This document shows positions 11,881 to 21,955 of a stretch of DNA of 64,000 nucleotides, piece by piece (position 1 is the stretch's first letter; the number at the start of each line of letters is the position of its first letter). Under the pieces are notes generated by a model, which saw only the letters and a list, made by a program, of their open reading frames with translations, was not told where the DNA came from and did not search any database. Where the stretch lies: the NCBI RefSeq assembly GCF_033118175.1, contig NC_083714.1, positions 9,238,001 through 9,302,000 on the forward strand, read 5' to 3'. The position numbers and the translations under genes were made by a program. The stretch is from Dama dama (lineage: Eukaryota; Chordata; Mammalia; Artiodactyla; Cervidae).

Positions 11881-12966
11881 AGAAAAGAGACTCTTATTCT
11901 GAAGGGTTATTGTGAAGGGGAAAGGAGCCTATTACAGGAGGATGAGTTCTTCAGGGAGAGGGTCTATTACTCTCGAGAGGGGATGATTACATAGAGGTAG
12001 GACATAATTTGTACAAGGGGCAATATTACTGTAGAGATGGGACTAATATGATAGAGGAGTGGGGCTATGGCCATGTAGGGGGGATGTTACTGTGGAGAAA
12101 GTGAATGTTGATCAGTCGTGTCTGACTCTATACAGGCCATAGAATTCTCCAGGCCAGAATATTAGAGTGGGTAACCTTTCCTTTCACCAGGGGATCTTCC
12201 CAACCCAGGGACTGAACCCAGGTCTCCCACAATACAGGCAGATTCTTTACCAGCTGAGCCACCAGGGAAGCCCTACTGTGGAGAGGGGACTCATAATAAA
12301 GGAGGACCTTTACTGTAGTGGGGGACTATTACCGTGGAGTGGGAAAGTTATAGTAGGGCGACTCTGATACCGTGGGTGCTGTTACAGTAGGGGAGGGACT
12401 ATGACAACACAGAGAACTATCATAATAAAGGGAACTATTACAATAGAGGGGACCATTCTGTAGAGGGGGACTATTACAGAAGAGGCAGAACTATTTATGG
12501 AGGGAGGACTCTTACCATTTAGGGGGGCTATTACAATAGAGGAGGACTCTCACTGATAAGAGAGGATTATTCTAGTATATGTGAGACTATTATAGTAGAG
12601 GGTGGTCTATCATTGTAAAGGGGGGGCTGTTACTGAAAAGAGGGGACTGTGACAAAGAGAGAGGGACTATTATAATAGGAGAGGACGATTACCTTAGATG
12701 GGGCTATTACGATGAATGGGGGTCTATAACTGCAGACAGGGACTATTACAATAGAAAGGGACTACTGAAACTGAGGAAGACTATTACTATAGAGGGGGCA
12801 CTATTATGATAGAGAAGGGACTATTAACATAGAGTAGGGACAACAGAAGGGGACTATTAGTGTAGAGGGGAAACTGACAATAGAGGCAGGACTGTTATAG
12901 TAGAAGGGGGACTTTGACTGTGGAAGGGGAATAGTGACAACAGAGGGAGATTATTAGAGGAGAGAC
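11881..12966. repeat. Minisatellite, ~20-bp unit (gactattactgtagaggg), left half
   Basis: Dozens of diverged copies of a ~19-22 bp unit of the form ggactattac-a/t-rich-tagagggg. The array contains a Bov-tA SINE at 12099-12273 and ends exactly where the proviral LTR begins (12967). The same unit resumes at about 20998, after the provirus, so the two halves were one array. Confidence 0.93.
12099..12273 (-). mobile_element. Bov-tA SINE inside the minisatellite
   Basis: Antisense SINE from atcagtcgtgtctgactc to gccaccagggaagccc. It is flanked by tactgtggaga at 12088-12098 and 12274-12284; in a tandem array such a repeat can occur by chance, but the position fits a target duplication. Confidence 0.88.
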
Positions 12967-13589
12967 TGTCAGGAAGCATTTAACAGGAGCCTTCCTATGT
13001 GCTGTTTTGGATTTGTCATGAATCCTCTGGTCCTTATTAAGAGGAGAGGCACTCTTTTCCCAGGGCTGAGGAATCCAGGCAATTCCTTCGTTAGTTTCTC
13101 AGTATGGTGATAAGTACCTTCTTCCTTTTTATGAACCATATGGTTAAAAATGATTGTTTACAACTCTTTGATAGGGATCGCCTTATGTTTTGTAAGTCTG
13201 GAATTTTAATCTTTATCTTTGCTGAGAATAACTACTTTGTAAGACAGTATATATGCCCACCCCATGTTGATTAAAACACCTTTGCTCCATCAGAGCCTTG
13301 ATCCCTGCGTCTTTCTTTCCTTCTCTCTCTCTTTCAGGCTAATTCCTTGGAGCGTGGAGGCCCGCTGAGCTCACTTTCTTGCCTGGGCTTCTAAGGCCCT
13401 CTCGAGAAGGCACACTGTGCCTTCACCCACTTGAGAGGGTGCCTGGTGCCTACGTGCAGCAGTGCAAGCTCTAAGAACAGGGCTTTATTGGTTTTCAATG
13501 TAAACCAGGGGATATCATTCACTTCCTCTCTCTTACTTTATTATCCTCGACTCCAGACCACCAGGTTCTGGTCCATTGAGGGACCAACA
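12967..13589 (+). mobile_element. 5' LTR of a class II (betaretrovirus-like) endogenous retrovirus
   Basis: The LTR starts TGTCAGGAAG directly after the minisatellite and ends CCAACA three bases before the primer-binding site, about 623 bp. A TATA-like box lies at 13248-13254 and an ATTAAA polyadenylation signal at 13270-13275. A pyrimidine-rich tract and the long U5 follow. There is no partner LTR at the 3' end, so neither LTR divergence nor a target duplication can be measured inside the window. Confidence 0.88.
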
Positions 13590-13591
13590 AG

Positions 13592-13609
13592 TGGCACCTG
13601 AACAGGGAC
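13592..13609 (+). promoter_or_regulatory. Retroviral primer-binding site, tRNA-Lys(3)-like
   Basis: TGGCACCTGAACAGGGAC begins two bases after the LTR. By my count it differs at two positions from the lysine-3 tRNA 3'-end complement used by several retroviruses. This places the provirus among lysine-primed (ERV-K-like) elements and fixes the LTR end. Confidence 0.85.
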
Positions 13610-13679
13610 TCTGGTACACATGGCAAGATTCGGACGGAGTGACCCCAGAGGGACTATTGAGGCTGGTAAGTATTAAGAC

Positions 13680-14035
13680 ATGGGTCAGATTGTTGGAAAG
13701 CCCCATCACTTTTCTACTTTACTTTATCACTTATTTAAACTTCAGGGATTTTTGGTTAAACACCCGCGAATAGAGGCTTGCCTTCAGACAGTGGTTGAAT
13801 GTAACCCTTGGTTCCCTGATGAAGGCAGTTTTGATTTAGAAATTTGGCATCAGGTCAAAGAGAATGTTGAACGATCCGTAAGACAGGGAAAAAATATTCT
13901 GATAGATTTCTGGCCCCTATGAGCTCTCACTGAAGCCGTGATTCTGCCATTACAAGGTAATTCTATCCCTCCTGATATTCAGCAACAGGCAGAACACTCA
14001 TTACATGAATATGAATTAGACAATGATACCTTACG
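13680..14035 (+). pseudogene. gag: ERV gag, N-terminal (matrix) fragment
   Basis: The frame starts ATG-Gly-Gln, which fits the N-terminal myristoylation signal of retroviral Gag, and runs 80 codons to a TGA at 13920-13922. The start was chosen because it is the first ATG after the primer-binding site and leads into a matrix-like sequence. The same phase continues beyond the stop until a BovB insertion at 14036. The gag resumes after the insertion at 15164. It is dead: at least five in-frame stops plus the insertion. In a live virus this product would line the inner face of the envelope. Confidence 0.8.
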
Positions 14036-15163
14036 TGGATCATCAAAAAAGCAAGAGAGTTCCAGAAAAACATCTATTTCTGCCTTATTGACTATGCCAA
14101 AGTCTTCGACTGTGTGGATCACAATAAACTGTGGAAAATTCTGAAGGAGATGGGAATACCAGATCACCTGACCTTGAGAATCCTATATGCAGGTCAGGAA
14201 GCAACAGTTAGAACTGGACATGGAACAACAGACTGGTTCCAAATAGGAAAAGGAGTACATCAAGGCTGGATATTGTCACCCTGCTTATTTAACTCATATG
14301 CAGAATACATCATGAGAAACGCTGGGCTGGAAGAAGCACAAGCTGGAATTAAGATTGCTGGGAGAAATATCAATAACCTCAGATATGCAGATGACACCAC
14401 CCTTATGGCAGAAAGTGAAGAGGAACTAAAAAGCCTCTTGATGAAAGTGAAAGAGGAGAGTGAAAAAGTCGGCTTAAAGCTCAACATTCAGAAAACTAAG
14501 ATCATGGCATCTGGTCCCATCACCTCATGGGAAATAGATAGGAAGACAGTGGAAACAGCATCAGACTTTATATTTTTTTTTTAGGCTCCAAAATCACTGC
14601 AGATGGTGACTGCAACCATGAAATTAAAAGACACTCCTTGGAAGGAAAGTTATGACCAACCTAGATAGCATATTAAAAAGCAGAGACATTACTTTGCCAA
14701 CAAAGGTCCATCTGGTCAAGGCTATTGTTTTTCCAGTGGTCATGTATGGATGTGAGAGTTGGACTGTGAGGAAAGCTGAGCGCCGAAAAATTGATGCTTC
14801 TGAACTGTGGTGTTGGAGAAGACTCCTGAGAGTCCCTTGGACTGCAAGGAGATCCAACCAGTCCATCCTGAAGGAGATAATTCCTGGGTTTTCATTGGAA
14901 GGACTGATGCTGAAGCTGAAACTCTAATACTTTGGCCACCTCATGCGAAGAGTTGACTCATTGGAAAAGACCCTGATGCTGGGAGGGATTGGGGGCAGGA
15001 GGAGAAGGAGAAAACAAAGGATGAGATGGCTGGATGTCATCACTGACTCGATGAGCATGAGTTTGAGTAAGCTCCGGGAGTTTGTGATGGACAGGGAGGC
15101 CTGGCGTGCTGTGATTCATGGGGTCACAAAAAGTCGGACACGACTGAGCAACTGAACCTTACG
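14028..15163. repeat. 8-bp target-site duplication flanking the BovB in gag
   Basis: The octamer accttacg occurs at 14028-14035 and again at 15156-15163, exactly at the two edges of the BovB copy. This is the direct proof that BovB inserted into an already integrated provirus. Confidence 0.9.
14036..15155 (+). mobile_element. BovB (RTE) LINE, 5'-truncated, inserted in ERV gag
   Basis: The copy begins within the RT domain and ends with the typical BovB 3' terminus (gacacgactgagcaactgaa). A 156-codon frame (14114-14584) contains the RT palm with YADD (14384-14395). A T-run at about 14572-14582 and a frame break separate it from the rest (14652-14927). About 180 bp around YADD differ at only about three positions from the copies at 38.8 and 46.65 kb, which points to a young source. 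The copy is too short to be autonomous. Confidence 0.95.
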
Positions 15164-16447
15164 AAAGGCCCAATTAGAACAACATAAGGTATTTCAGAAT
15201 TTTCCTACTAACCCTGCCCCGGTTTCTCCAAGTGCTCCTCCCCTGCCGGAAGGCACATATCCCAAAGTCTCTCCCTCAACAGAACCTAATGATTCTGACA
15301 ACGACTCCCTTAACACACCTTTTAGCATTAAAACCGACAACACCTTTCTGAATAACAATCATCTACCCGCTTTGTGACAGAGGCTCTCTGAATTACTGGC
15401 TTTGCAATCAGAAGTCTCTGAAGCCGATGGTTTCTCTGCCTTTCCAGTTTTAAGAAATGTTGATGCTTAAGGGCAAATAACACCTAAATATGAAGGTATT
15501 ATCCTTTTTCACATGCAACAAGTGAAAAAGGCCGTAACTTTGTATGGTCCACATTTGCCTTTTACTAGAGAAATTCTAAATGCTATGGCATCTTCTATTG
15601 GAACCTTTATTCCCTATGATTGGCAAATTTTAATAAAAGCTCTCCTTAAACCAGGATAGTATCTTCAATGGACAATGTGGTTTCAAGATATAGCCAGAGA
15701 TCATGCTAACAAAAACACTGGAGCTGGCATTCCCCAAAACCAAATTACTTTTGAAATGTTAACTGGCACCAGACAATTTGACAACATAGAAGCTCAAATA
15801 TGATGCCTTCTTTTGTTGTATGATCAATTACAAACAGTGACCTTTGAAGCTTGGGATCGAATTACTCCTCAAGGGGACCCTACAGGTGGCTACACTAAAA
15901 TATTGCAGGGACCTAATGAAACATATGCTGATTTCTTAGCTAGATTAGAAACTTCTATTTCCCATACAGTAATTGGAGAAGAAGCTAAAAGGCAACTAGA
16001 GAAATTACTTGCTTATGAAAATGCAAATCAGGAATGTCAAAGGGCTATAGCCCCAATTTGTGATACAGGAACTATTTTTTATTATTTGAAGGCTTGTCAC
16101 AATCTAGGAACAGAAACTCAAAAAATGTGAATGCTAGTTGAGACAATGGCTGCTTGCTTTAAAAAGGGAAATGAAGGATGTTTACATGTGGAGATAAGAA
16201 CCATTTAAAAAGGAACTGCCCTAAGAAAGTTAATAAAAAACCTCCAAAAGTCTGTCCCCGCTGCCGTAGAGGAATGCATTGGGCCAAAGAGTGTAAATCT
16301 AAATTTGATATTGAAGGAAAACCTATTTCAGGAAACTCCAAGCAGGGGACCCCCCAGGTCCCCTTTAACGAAAACCAGGGGCAAATTCCATCTTTTCCCT
16401 CAAACCCTCAAAATCCGGCAGTGCTGCCGTCGATATACCAGCCCTAA
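15164..16447 (+). pseudogene. gag: ERV gag, capsid and nucleocapsid fragment
   Basis: In the same phase as the matrix fragment, capsid-like sequence continues with in-frame stops at 15375, 15468, 15657 and 15801. The 105-codon clear stretch 15813-16130 contains the major homology region (QGPNETYADFLARL). After a frame change the nucleocapsid (16178-16447) has two zinc knuckles, CFTCGDKNHLKRNC and CPRCRRGMHWAKEC, both CX2CX4HX4C. The known role is genome packaging and capsid assembly. The stops and the frame change make it inactive. Confidence 0.9.
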
Positions 16448-16760
16448 ATGACTTTCTCCTTTACCCTCAAGCAGTCCCCTCTAGAATACCTACCGGACTT
16501 TTTGGACCCCTGCCCCCACAAACCTTTGGTCTTTTGCTCGGCCAATCTAGTTTGACTTCTAAAGGAATTACTGTTCACCCTGGAGTAATTGATTCAGATT
16601 ATAAAGGGGAAATTCAAATAATGATGTCATCTCAAATTTTATGGCAATTTAAAAGGGGGGATAAAATCGCTCAATTACTCATTCTGCCTTACATTTCTAT
16701 TGATTCTTCTAATGATATACGGATGGGCGGATTTAGCAGTACAGATCAAAAACAGTCTTT
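16448..16760 (+). pseudogene. pro: ERV dUTPase domain (pro frame)
   Basis: The 189-codon frame 16534-17103 begins in a dUTPase domain; the GVIDSDYKGEIQI motif and the downstream RGDKIAQLL motif are visible. A dUTPase between nucleocapsid and protease is characteristic of betaretroviruses and related class II ERVs. It would hydrolyse dUTP to dUMP. The frame is open here, but its connection to gag is broken. Confidence 0.88.
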
Positions 16761-16789
16761 ACGGACATCATTGGTATCTGAATTTTCCC

Positions 16790-17103
16790 GACCAAATATA
16801 AATATCAAAATTAATGGTAAAAGATTTTCTGGTCTCCTCAATACTGGATCTGATATTACTATTATATCAAAACATTTATTGCCCAAATCCTGGCCTATAC
16901 AAAAAATCTCTTGCCAAACTGCAGGGATTTCTCAAACCAAAGTACAAGAGGTTTATCAGAGTACTCAGATTTATCCACGTGAGGGACCAGAAGGCCAACC
17001 TGCAACATTAAGCCCTTATGTGATAGATGCACCCCTTAATCTGATAGGAAGGGACTTACTTATGCAATGGCAAACTCAGATATACCTTCCACATTCTTCC
17101 TAG
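16790..17103 (+). pseudogene. pro: ERV aspartic protease, active-site Asp replaced by Asn
   Basis: Same open frame as the dUTPase. The active-site loop reads LLNTGSDIT where retroviral proteases have Asp-Thr/Ser-Gly, so the catalytic aspartate is Asn. The C-terminal flap and helix region (LNLIGRDLLMQW) is kept. The frame ends at TAG 17101-17103. Loss of the catalytic Asp alone would prevent polyprotein cleavage. Confidence 0.85.
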
Positions 17104-17109
17104 GGGTCA

Positions 17110-18486
17110 CTGCTCATTTAGCAAATAATACAATTATTAACTTGGAAGAATGACAAGCCTATTTGGACAGAGCAATGGCCCCTCACGAAAGAGAAATTAC
17201 AGGTGGCTAAGGAACTCATAGGTATACAACTAGAATTAAAGCATATTGAGAAATTTTGTTCTCCTTGGAACTCTCCTATTTTTGTTATAAAAAAAGAAAT
17301 CTAATAAATGGCATCTCATAACAGATCTTAGAAGAGTTAATCCATCTATGAAACCTATGGGTGCATTACAACCAGGAATCCCATCACTTACCACTATTCC
17401 TCAAAATTGGCACTTATTGTTATTGATTTACAAGATTGCTTTTTTAATATACCTTTAGACCGAGAGAGATCCGCCTTCTCTCTCCCTTATCCTAATCATA
17501 TTGGACCTCATAAACGACACCAATGGACTGTACTGCCACAAGGGATGATGAATTCTCCCACCATGTGCCAGTATTACGTAGCTAAAGCCCTTGAGCCTGT
17601 GAGAAAACAATTTCCTGACTTTCTTGTTATCCATTACATGGATGATATTTTGTTTTCAGCTCCATCCATTTTAGAAACTCAACACATGTTTGATATAGCT
17701 CAACTATGCTTTCAAAACTCTGGATTAACCATTGCCCCTGAAAAAATTCAAACCTCTACACCTTACCATTACCTAGGGTCTGTTGTTAATAGACATCATA
17801 TTACTCCCCAACTATCCCAGATCTGTACTGATAAATTATCAACCTTAAATGATTTTCAAAAGCTATTAGGAGATATAAATTGGTTTAGACCTTCTTTAGG
17901 CATTGCTAATTATCAACTGAATAACCTATTTAATACTTTAAAAGGAGATCCTGATTTAAATAGCCCTCGTTCACGTTCTCAAGAGGGACAAGAGGAACTT
18001 TATTTGGTGCAAAATAAATTACAAAAACAATTTCTTACTCGCATGAGACTAGATTTGCCTCTAGTATTATTTATACTCCCCTCTCTTCATTCTCCCACAG
18101 GACTTCTTGCCCAACAAGAACACCCAGTAGAATGCATCTATACCCATTTTAGGGGAATAAAGTCACTTACACCCTACCTTGATTTAATTGCTCTAATTAT
18201 TATAAATGGAAGAAATAGGACTAAAACTCTGATTGACTCAAATCCTCATAAAATTGTAATACCTATCAATAAATCTCAATTTAAGAACACATTACAAACT
18301 TCTACCAAATTTCAAATAGCTTTTCTGGAATATTTTGGAGAAATTTCATTTCATTATCCTTCTGGTAAGCTGTGGAATTTCTTCAAAAACACTGAATTTA
18401 TTATTTCTCGCATTATCAGCTCACAGCCTATACCACAAGCTGAGGTTTTATATCATAAATACACATATATATATACACACACATAG
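17110..18486 (+). pseudogene. pol: ERV pol, reverse transcriptase
   Basis: An N-terminal RT stretch (about 17149-17305) ends at an A-rich run where the frame shifts. The 359-codon frame 17407-18486 then covers palm, thumb and connection. It contains LPQGMMNSP and the catalytic YMDD (in HYMDDILFSA, about 17632-17661). It closes in a short TA/CA microsatellite (18460-18485) that displaces the start of RNase H. Role in a live virus: RNA-templated DNA synthesis. Two frame breaks make it inactive as a full polyprotein. Confidence 0.93.
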
Positions 18487-18940
18487 ATGGGACTAAAAAT
18501 GCCAAAGCTTCTTTCTGGTCTCTTAAGGAATATAAAGTCTTTTATACTAAATTTCATTCTGCTCAGCAAAATGAATTATATGCTCTTATTCAAGTTATTT
18601 ACCTACATCCTTACCCCATTAATATAGTCTCTGATTCTATATATTCAGTTTTTGTATTAAAAAAATATAGAAACCTCCACCATAAACTCCAATCAACCTA
18701 CTATTCAACAACTCTTTTTTGAACTACAATCTGTTGTTAGAAACCGCAATTCTCCCATTTATATTACACATAGTCGAGTGCATTCTTGTCTGCCCAGCCC
18801 CATGACCTATGGTAATGAGCAAGCTGATAAACTGGTCTCTTTTGCTACTCCGGAGGAACAACATGCTCTGTTGCAAAACAACGCTGGCTCCCTACACCAG
18901 CTATGGAAAATCCCATACCACCAGGCTAAATAAATCATTA
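18487..18940 (+). pseudogene. pol: ERV pol, RNase H and N-terminal integrase remnant
   Basis: After the microsatellite, RNase H-like sequence can be followed in a shifted frame: an Asp-Gly near 18487, a Glu in QQNELYALIQ and an Asp in NIVSDS. Further frame changes and stops follow to 18940. A 76-codon frame at 18809-19039 is mostly out of phase with pol. The end of this region leads into the zinc-binding part of integrase (cysteines near 18953-18960). Confidence 0.7.
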
Positions 18941-19460
18941 GTAATTGCTCAACTTGTAGACCCCCACATCTTCGACCCATCATACAAGGTATTAATCCTC
19001 ACAGTTTGCAACCTGATGAACTATGGCAAATGGATGTAACTCATTGCTCTGAACTTTCTCCATCCTCTTTCCTACATGTCTGTATTGATACAAATTCCTC
19101 TTTTATCTGGGCCATGCCTCTTCGTGGTGAGGCTACACAACATTTTATCAGTCACTTGTTAGCTTATTTTGCTGTAATGGAAACACCTAGCTCTATTAAA
19201 ACAGACAATGGCCCTGCCTATATTTCTAGACACTTTAAACAATTTTTACAATCTTTTTCTATTAAACATATTACAGGTATTCCTTATAATCCACAGGCAC
19301 AAGGCATAGTCGAACGAGCACATCACACACTAAAGTTACAAATAAAAAAATTAAAAAAGGGGAATACACAGGAACACTGCTGTCTTCCTTATCCAAAGCA
19401 GACTTTACTAGATTCCAACATAAGATATTTTCTAAATCCATAAGTATTGTTAATACAGCT
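18941..19460 (+). pseudogene. pol: ERV pol, integrase catalytic core
   Basis: The 145-codon frame 19006-19443 keeps the complete D,D-35-E core: Asp in WQMDVTH, Asp in KTDNGPAY and Glu in GIVERAH. The usual downstream DNA-binding domain is lost in a frame break near 19440. The integrase would insert viral DNA in the host genome; here it is only an isolated core. Confidence 0.9.
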
Positions 19461-19639
19461 TTATTTGTTTTAAATTTTTTAAACCTGCCACAGGGAAATA
19501 TTTTAACAAGGGCAGAAAGGCATTTTGAGGAATTGAAGGACACTTCTCTTCCTCTGCCCATTTGGTACCAAAACGGGTTAACGAAGCAATGGAAATCTGG
19601 GAAACTAATCTTGTAGAGAAAGGGATAAGCTTGTATTTC

Positions 19640-20942
19640 CCCAGATGGATCTAACAAACTCACATGGCTTCCTCTCTGAAAGATTGGACCCAAGGGGGCC
19701 CCCAGCATTCAAAATGGGGACGAAACAACAAGAACCCCAGGAGGAAGAAATTCCAATACAGGCCATGACAGCTCTAAAGATCTCCAGGAAGTGCCACCTT
19801 TGGCGGCATCAACCCTATTATCTCCCCACTCGAGGACAAATAAAAACCCTTACTAATAAAGCTGAAGATTTGATCTCTCAACAGGGAATGCCTCGGAGTC
19901 CTGAATACATTTTCCTGGAAATGCTCAACTTGCTAGCCTGTGCCTCCCCGCTTTCGAGCTCTGATTAATCAGACTCAACTGGACTTACTTACCCAACCCC
20001 TCTTTTTTGCAGGTCATAAAATAGACGGAGAAAAGACTGATCGTATCAACTAATGACTCCACCCATATGCCCCGTCCCTGGAACCCTCACACCCTGGGGA
20101 GAAAGAAAAACTAATTAACATTTCTTTAGGTTATGAAGTCCTTCCTCTGTGTATGGGCCCAGCAGAATCATGCATAAACGTCAGCCAACAAACTTGGGCT
20201 TTCGTCTTGCCTCCAAAAGAAGACTTTCAGGCATTGCTGCCCCTTCTGTCTGTGAACCATGTTTACTACTGAAACTTTAGGGAAAGAGTTAGGGAAAGAA
20301 CAAAAACCATTTTGTAAAATGTTACTAACACTATGTTGAAACATTACCAAGACAAAGGACTTCATGGCTGGCTTCAGGGTGGAATGGCACCTCCTCCTCC
20401 TCCTTGAATCGTCCTCAATAAACACATTGGGCCTGAACAATGAGACATTTGGAAACTTGCTGCCACCACCGAAGAACTTGGGACTTAGACTGGACATTTC
20501 ACAGGGACCAGTCGTGGTCATAGTAACTATTTCTTTTGCTATAATCAGTCATATTTTATACAGGCCTGTGTCCCACTTCCTTCTGTTATAGCCATAAGAA
20601 ATTTAAAATTTAATCTGCAACTTGTATTAATTGCCAATTTTGTGTTACTCCTGTTCAATTCAATCATAGTACCTACAACTGGGAACAAATCAAATTTCAT
20701 TTACATGATAATGCCTCTCTGAATGTACAATTACTGCAAAAGGAAATCTTTGAAACTTTCTCTAAATGTCTGCCCTCTTCCACTAATTTGAAAACTTTTA
20801 GCTGGACAGTTCGCTGATTGATTGTCTGGCCTAGACCCACGAGGATGGTTTCAAAGTATTACCCACAGCATCGGGTCTGGAACTGTAACTTTGGTGATTG
20901 TCTTGATAATTATATTTGTTGTTATTGTCGCCTTTCTATAAG
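19640..20942 (+). pseudogene. env: ERV env remnant, heavily deleted
   Basis: The 107-codon frame 19645-19968 covers an env leader-like region. Surface-subunit sequence follows in broken frames to about 20400. A transmembrane subunit remnant (about 20600-20880) leads to a hydrophobic segment rich in Ile and Val at about 20885-20937, followed by a stop at 20940-20942. At about 1.3 kb the region is shorter than betaretroviral env genes (usually near 2 kb), so part has been deleted. No intact reading frame remains for an envelope protein. Confidence 0.75.
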
Positions 20943-20997
20943 GTTGATTAATACTAACCAAACTTTGGTCAGGACCTTTTTTTACAAATATAATAAA

Positions 20998-21955
20998 ATA
21001 GAGGGAAGAGATTATTACCACAGAGACAGACTTATTACAATAGGGAGTGGACTATGACAGTAGACAGGGACGCTTACTGTAGAGGGAGATTATAGCAATG
21101 GAGGACTTTTACTCTAGAAGGGGGATATTAGAGGCAGACTATTATCATTTAAGGGTACTACTACAATCAAGGAGGAGTATTATTGCAGATAGGGGACTAT
21201 GACAGTACTACTGTAGAAGAGGAACTCTGACATTAGAGGGGGGACTATCACTATATAGTAGGGCTATGATATTAAAGGGGGGTTATTTCAGTAGAGGAGA
21301 GATTTTTACTGCAGAGGGGGACTATTACAATAGAAAGTGAAGCATGACAACAAAGACAGGACGATTAGTGTATGGGGTGGAGGACTATGACAATAAAGGA
21401 GAACTATTACTCTATTAATTCTCTAATAGAGAATTGTTACCCTATAGGGGAAACTGTTACTATGACAATAGAGAAGAGCTAATATTGTAGAAGTGGTACT
21501 ATTACTGTGGGGGGGCAATGACAATAGAAGGGGAGTAATACAATTAAGGAGGACTATTATTACAGAGGGGGGACTATGCCAGTAGAGCAGCACAGTTACT
21601 GTAGAAGTGGAATTTTGAGAATAGAGGGCTATTACTCTAAACATTATGACATTAGTGCTGGTCGTTCAGGCATGTGCAACTCTTTGTGACTCCATGGACT
21701 CGCCGCATGGAGCCCGCCAAGCTCCTCTGTCCATGGGATTCTCCAGGCAAGAATACTGGAGTGGGTTGCCATGCCTTTCTCCAACTATGATATTAGAGGG
21801 GGCTATTACTATAGAAGGGAAACTATTACTGTAGAGGGGACAGTATGGCAATAGAAGGAAAGTATTACTGTAGAGGGGGGGACATGACAACAGAAAGGAA
21901 CTATTACTATAGAGAGGGGACCTTGAGAATAGGGACAAACCCTGTCCATGGAGAG
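20998..21955. repeat. Minisatellite, ~20-bp unit, right half, with a nested SINE
   Basis: Same gactattac-tagaggg unit as 11881-12966, for about another 950 bp. A Bov-tA piece at 21656-21783 interrupts it. Frames in this array, such as 21423-21644 minus, are translated repeats. Confidence 0.93.
21656..21783 (-). mobile_element. Bov-tA SINE, truncated, in the minisatellite
   Basis: Antisense SINE from ctggtcgttcaggcatgtgc to tgccatgcctttctcc. It lacks the tRNA-like head. It is flanked by ttatgacattag (21644-21655) and the similar ctatgatattag (21785-21796). Confidence 0.85.

Larger units (their letters stand above)
12967..20997 (+). mobile_element. Class II ERV provirus lacking its 3' LTR
   Basis: Order 5' LTR, PBS, gag, dUTPase-protease, pol, env in one orientation, about 8.0 kb including the 1.1-kb BovB insertion. 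After the env stop only about 55 bp (gttgattaatactaacc…) precede the minisatellite. No polypurine tract and no TGTCAGG start of a second LTR are present. All genes carry stops or frame breaks. It is most like lysine-primed betaretroviral ERV families of ruminants; I do not assign a named family. Confidence 0.9.

Noticed and set aside
11881..12966. Possible CRISPR-like array
   Set aside because: Units are contiguous and variable without constant repeat and unique spacer alternation, and the organism is a mammal. It is a minisatellite.
14114..14584. Reverse transcriptase as a host or retron-type gene
   Set aside because: The frame is a 5'-truncated BovB copy with target duplication; the YADD motif belongs to the RTE clade element.
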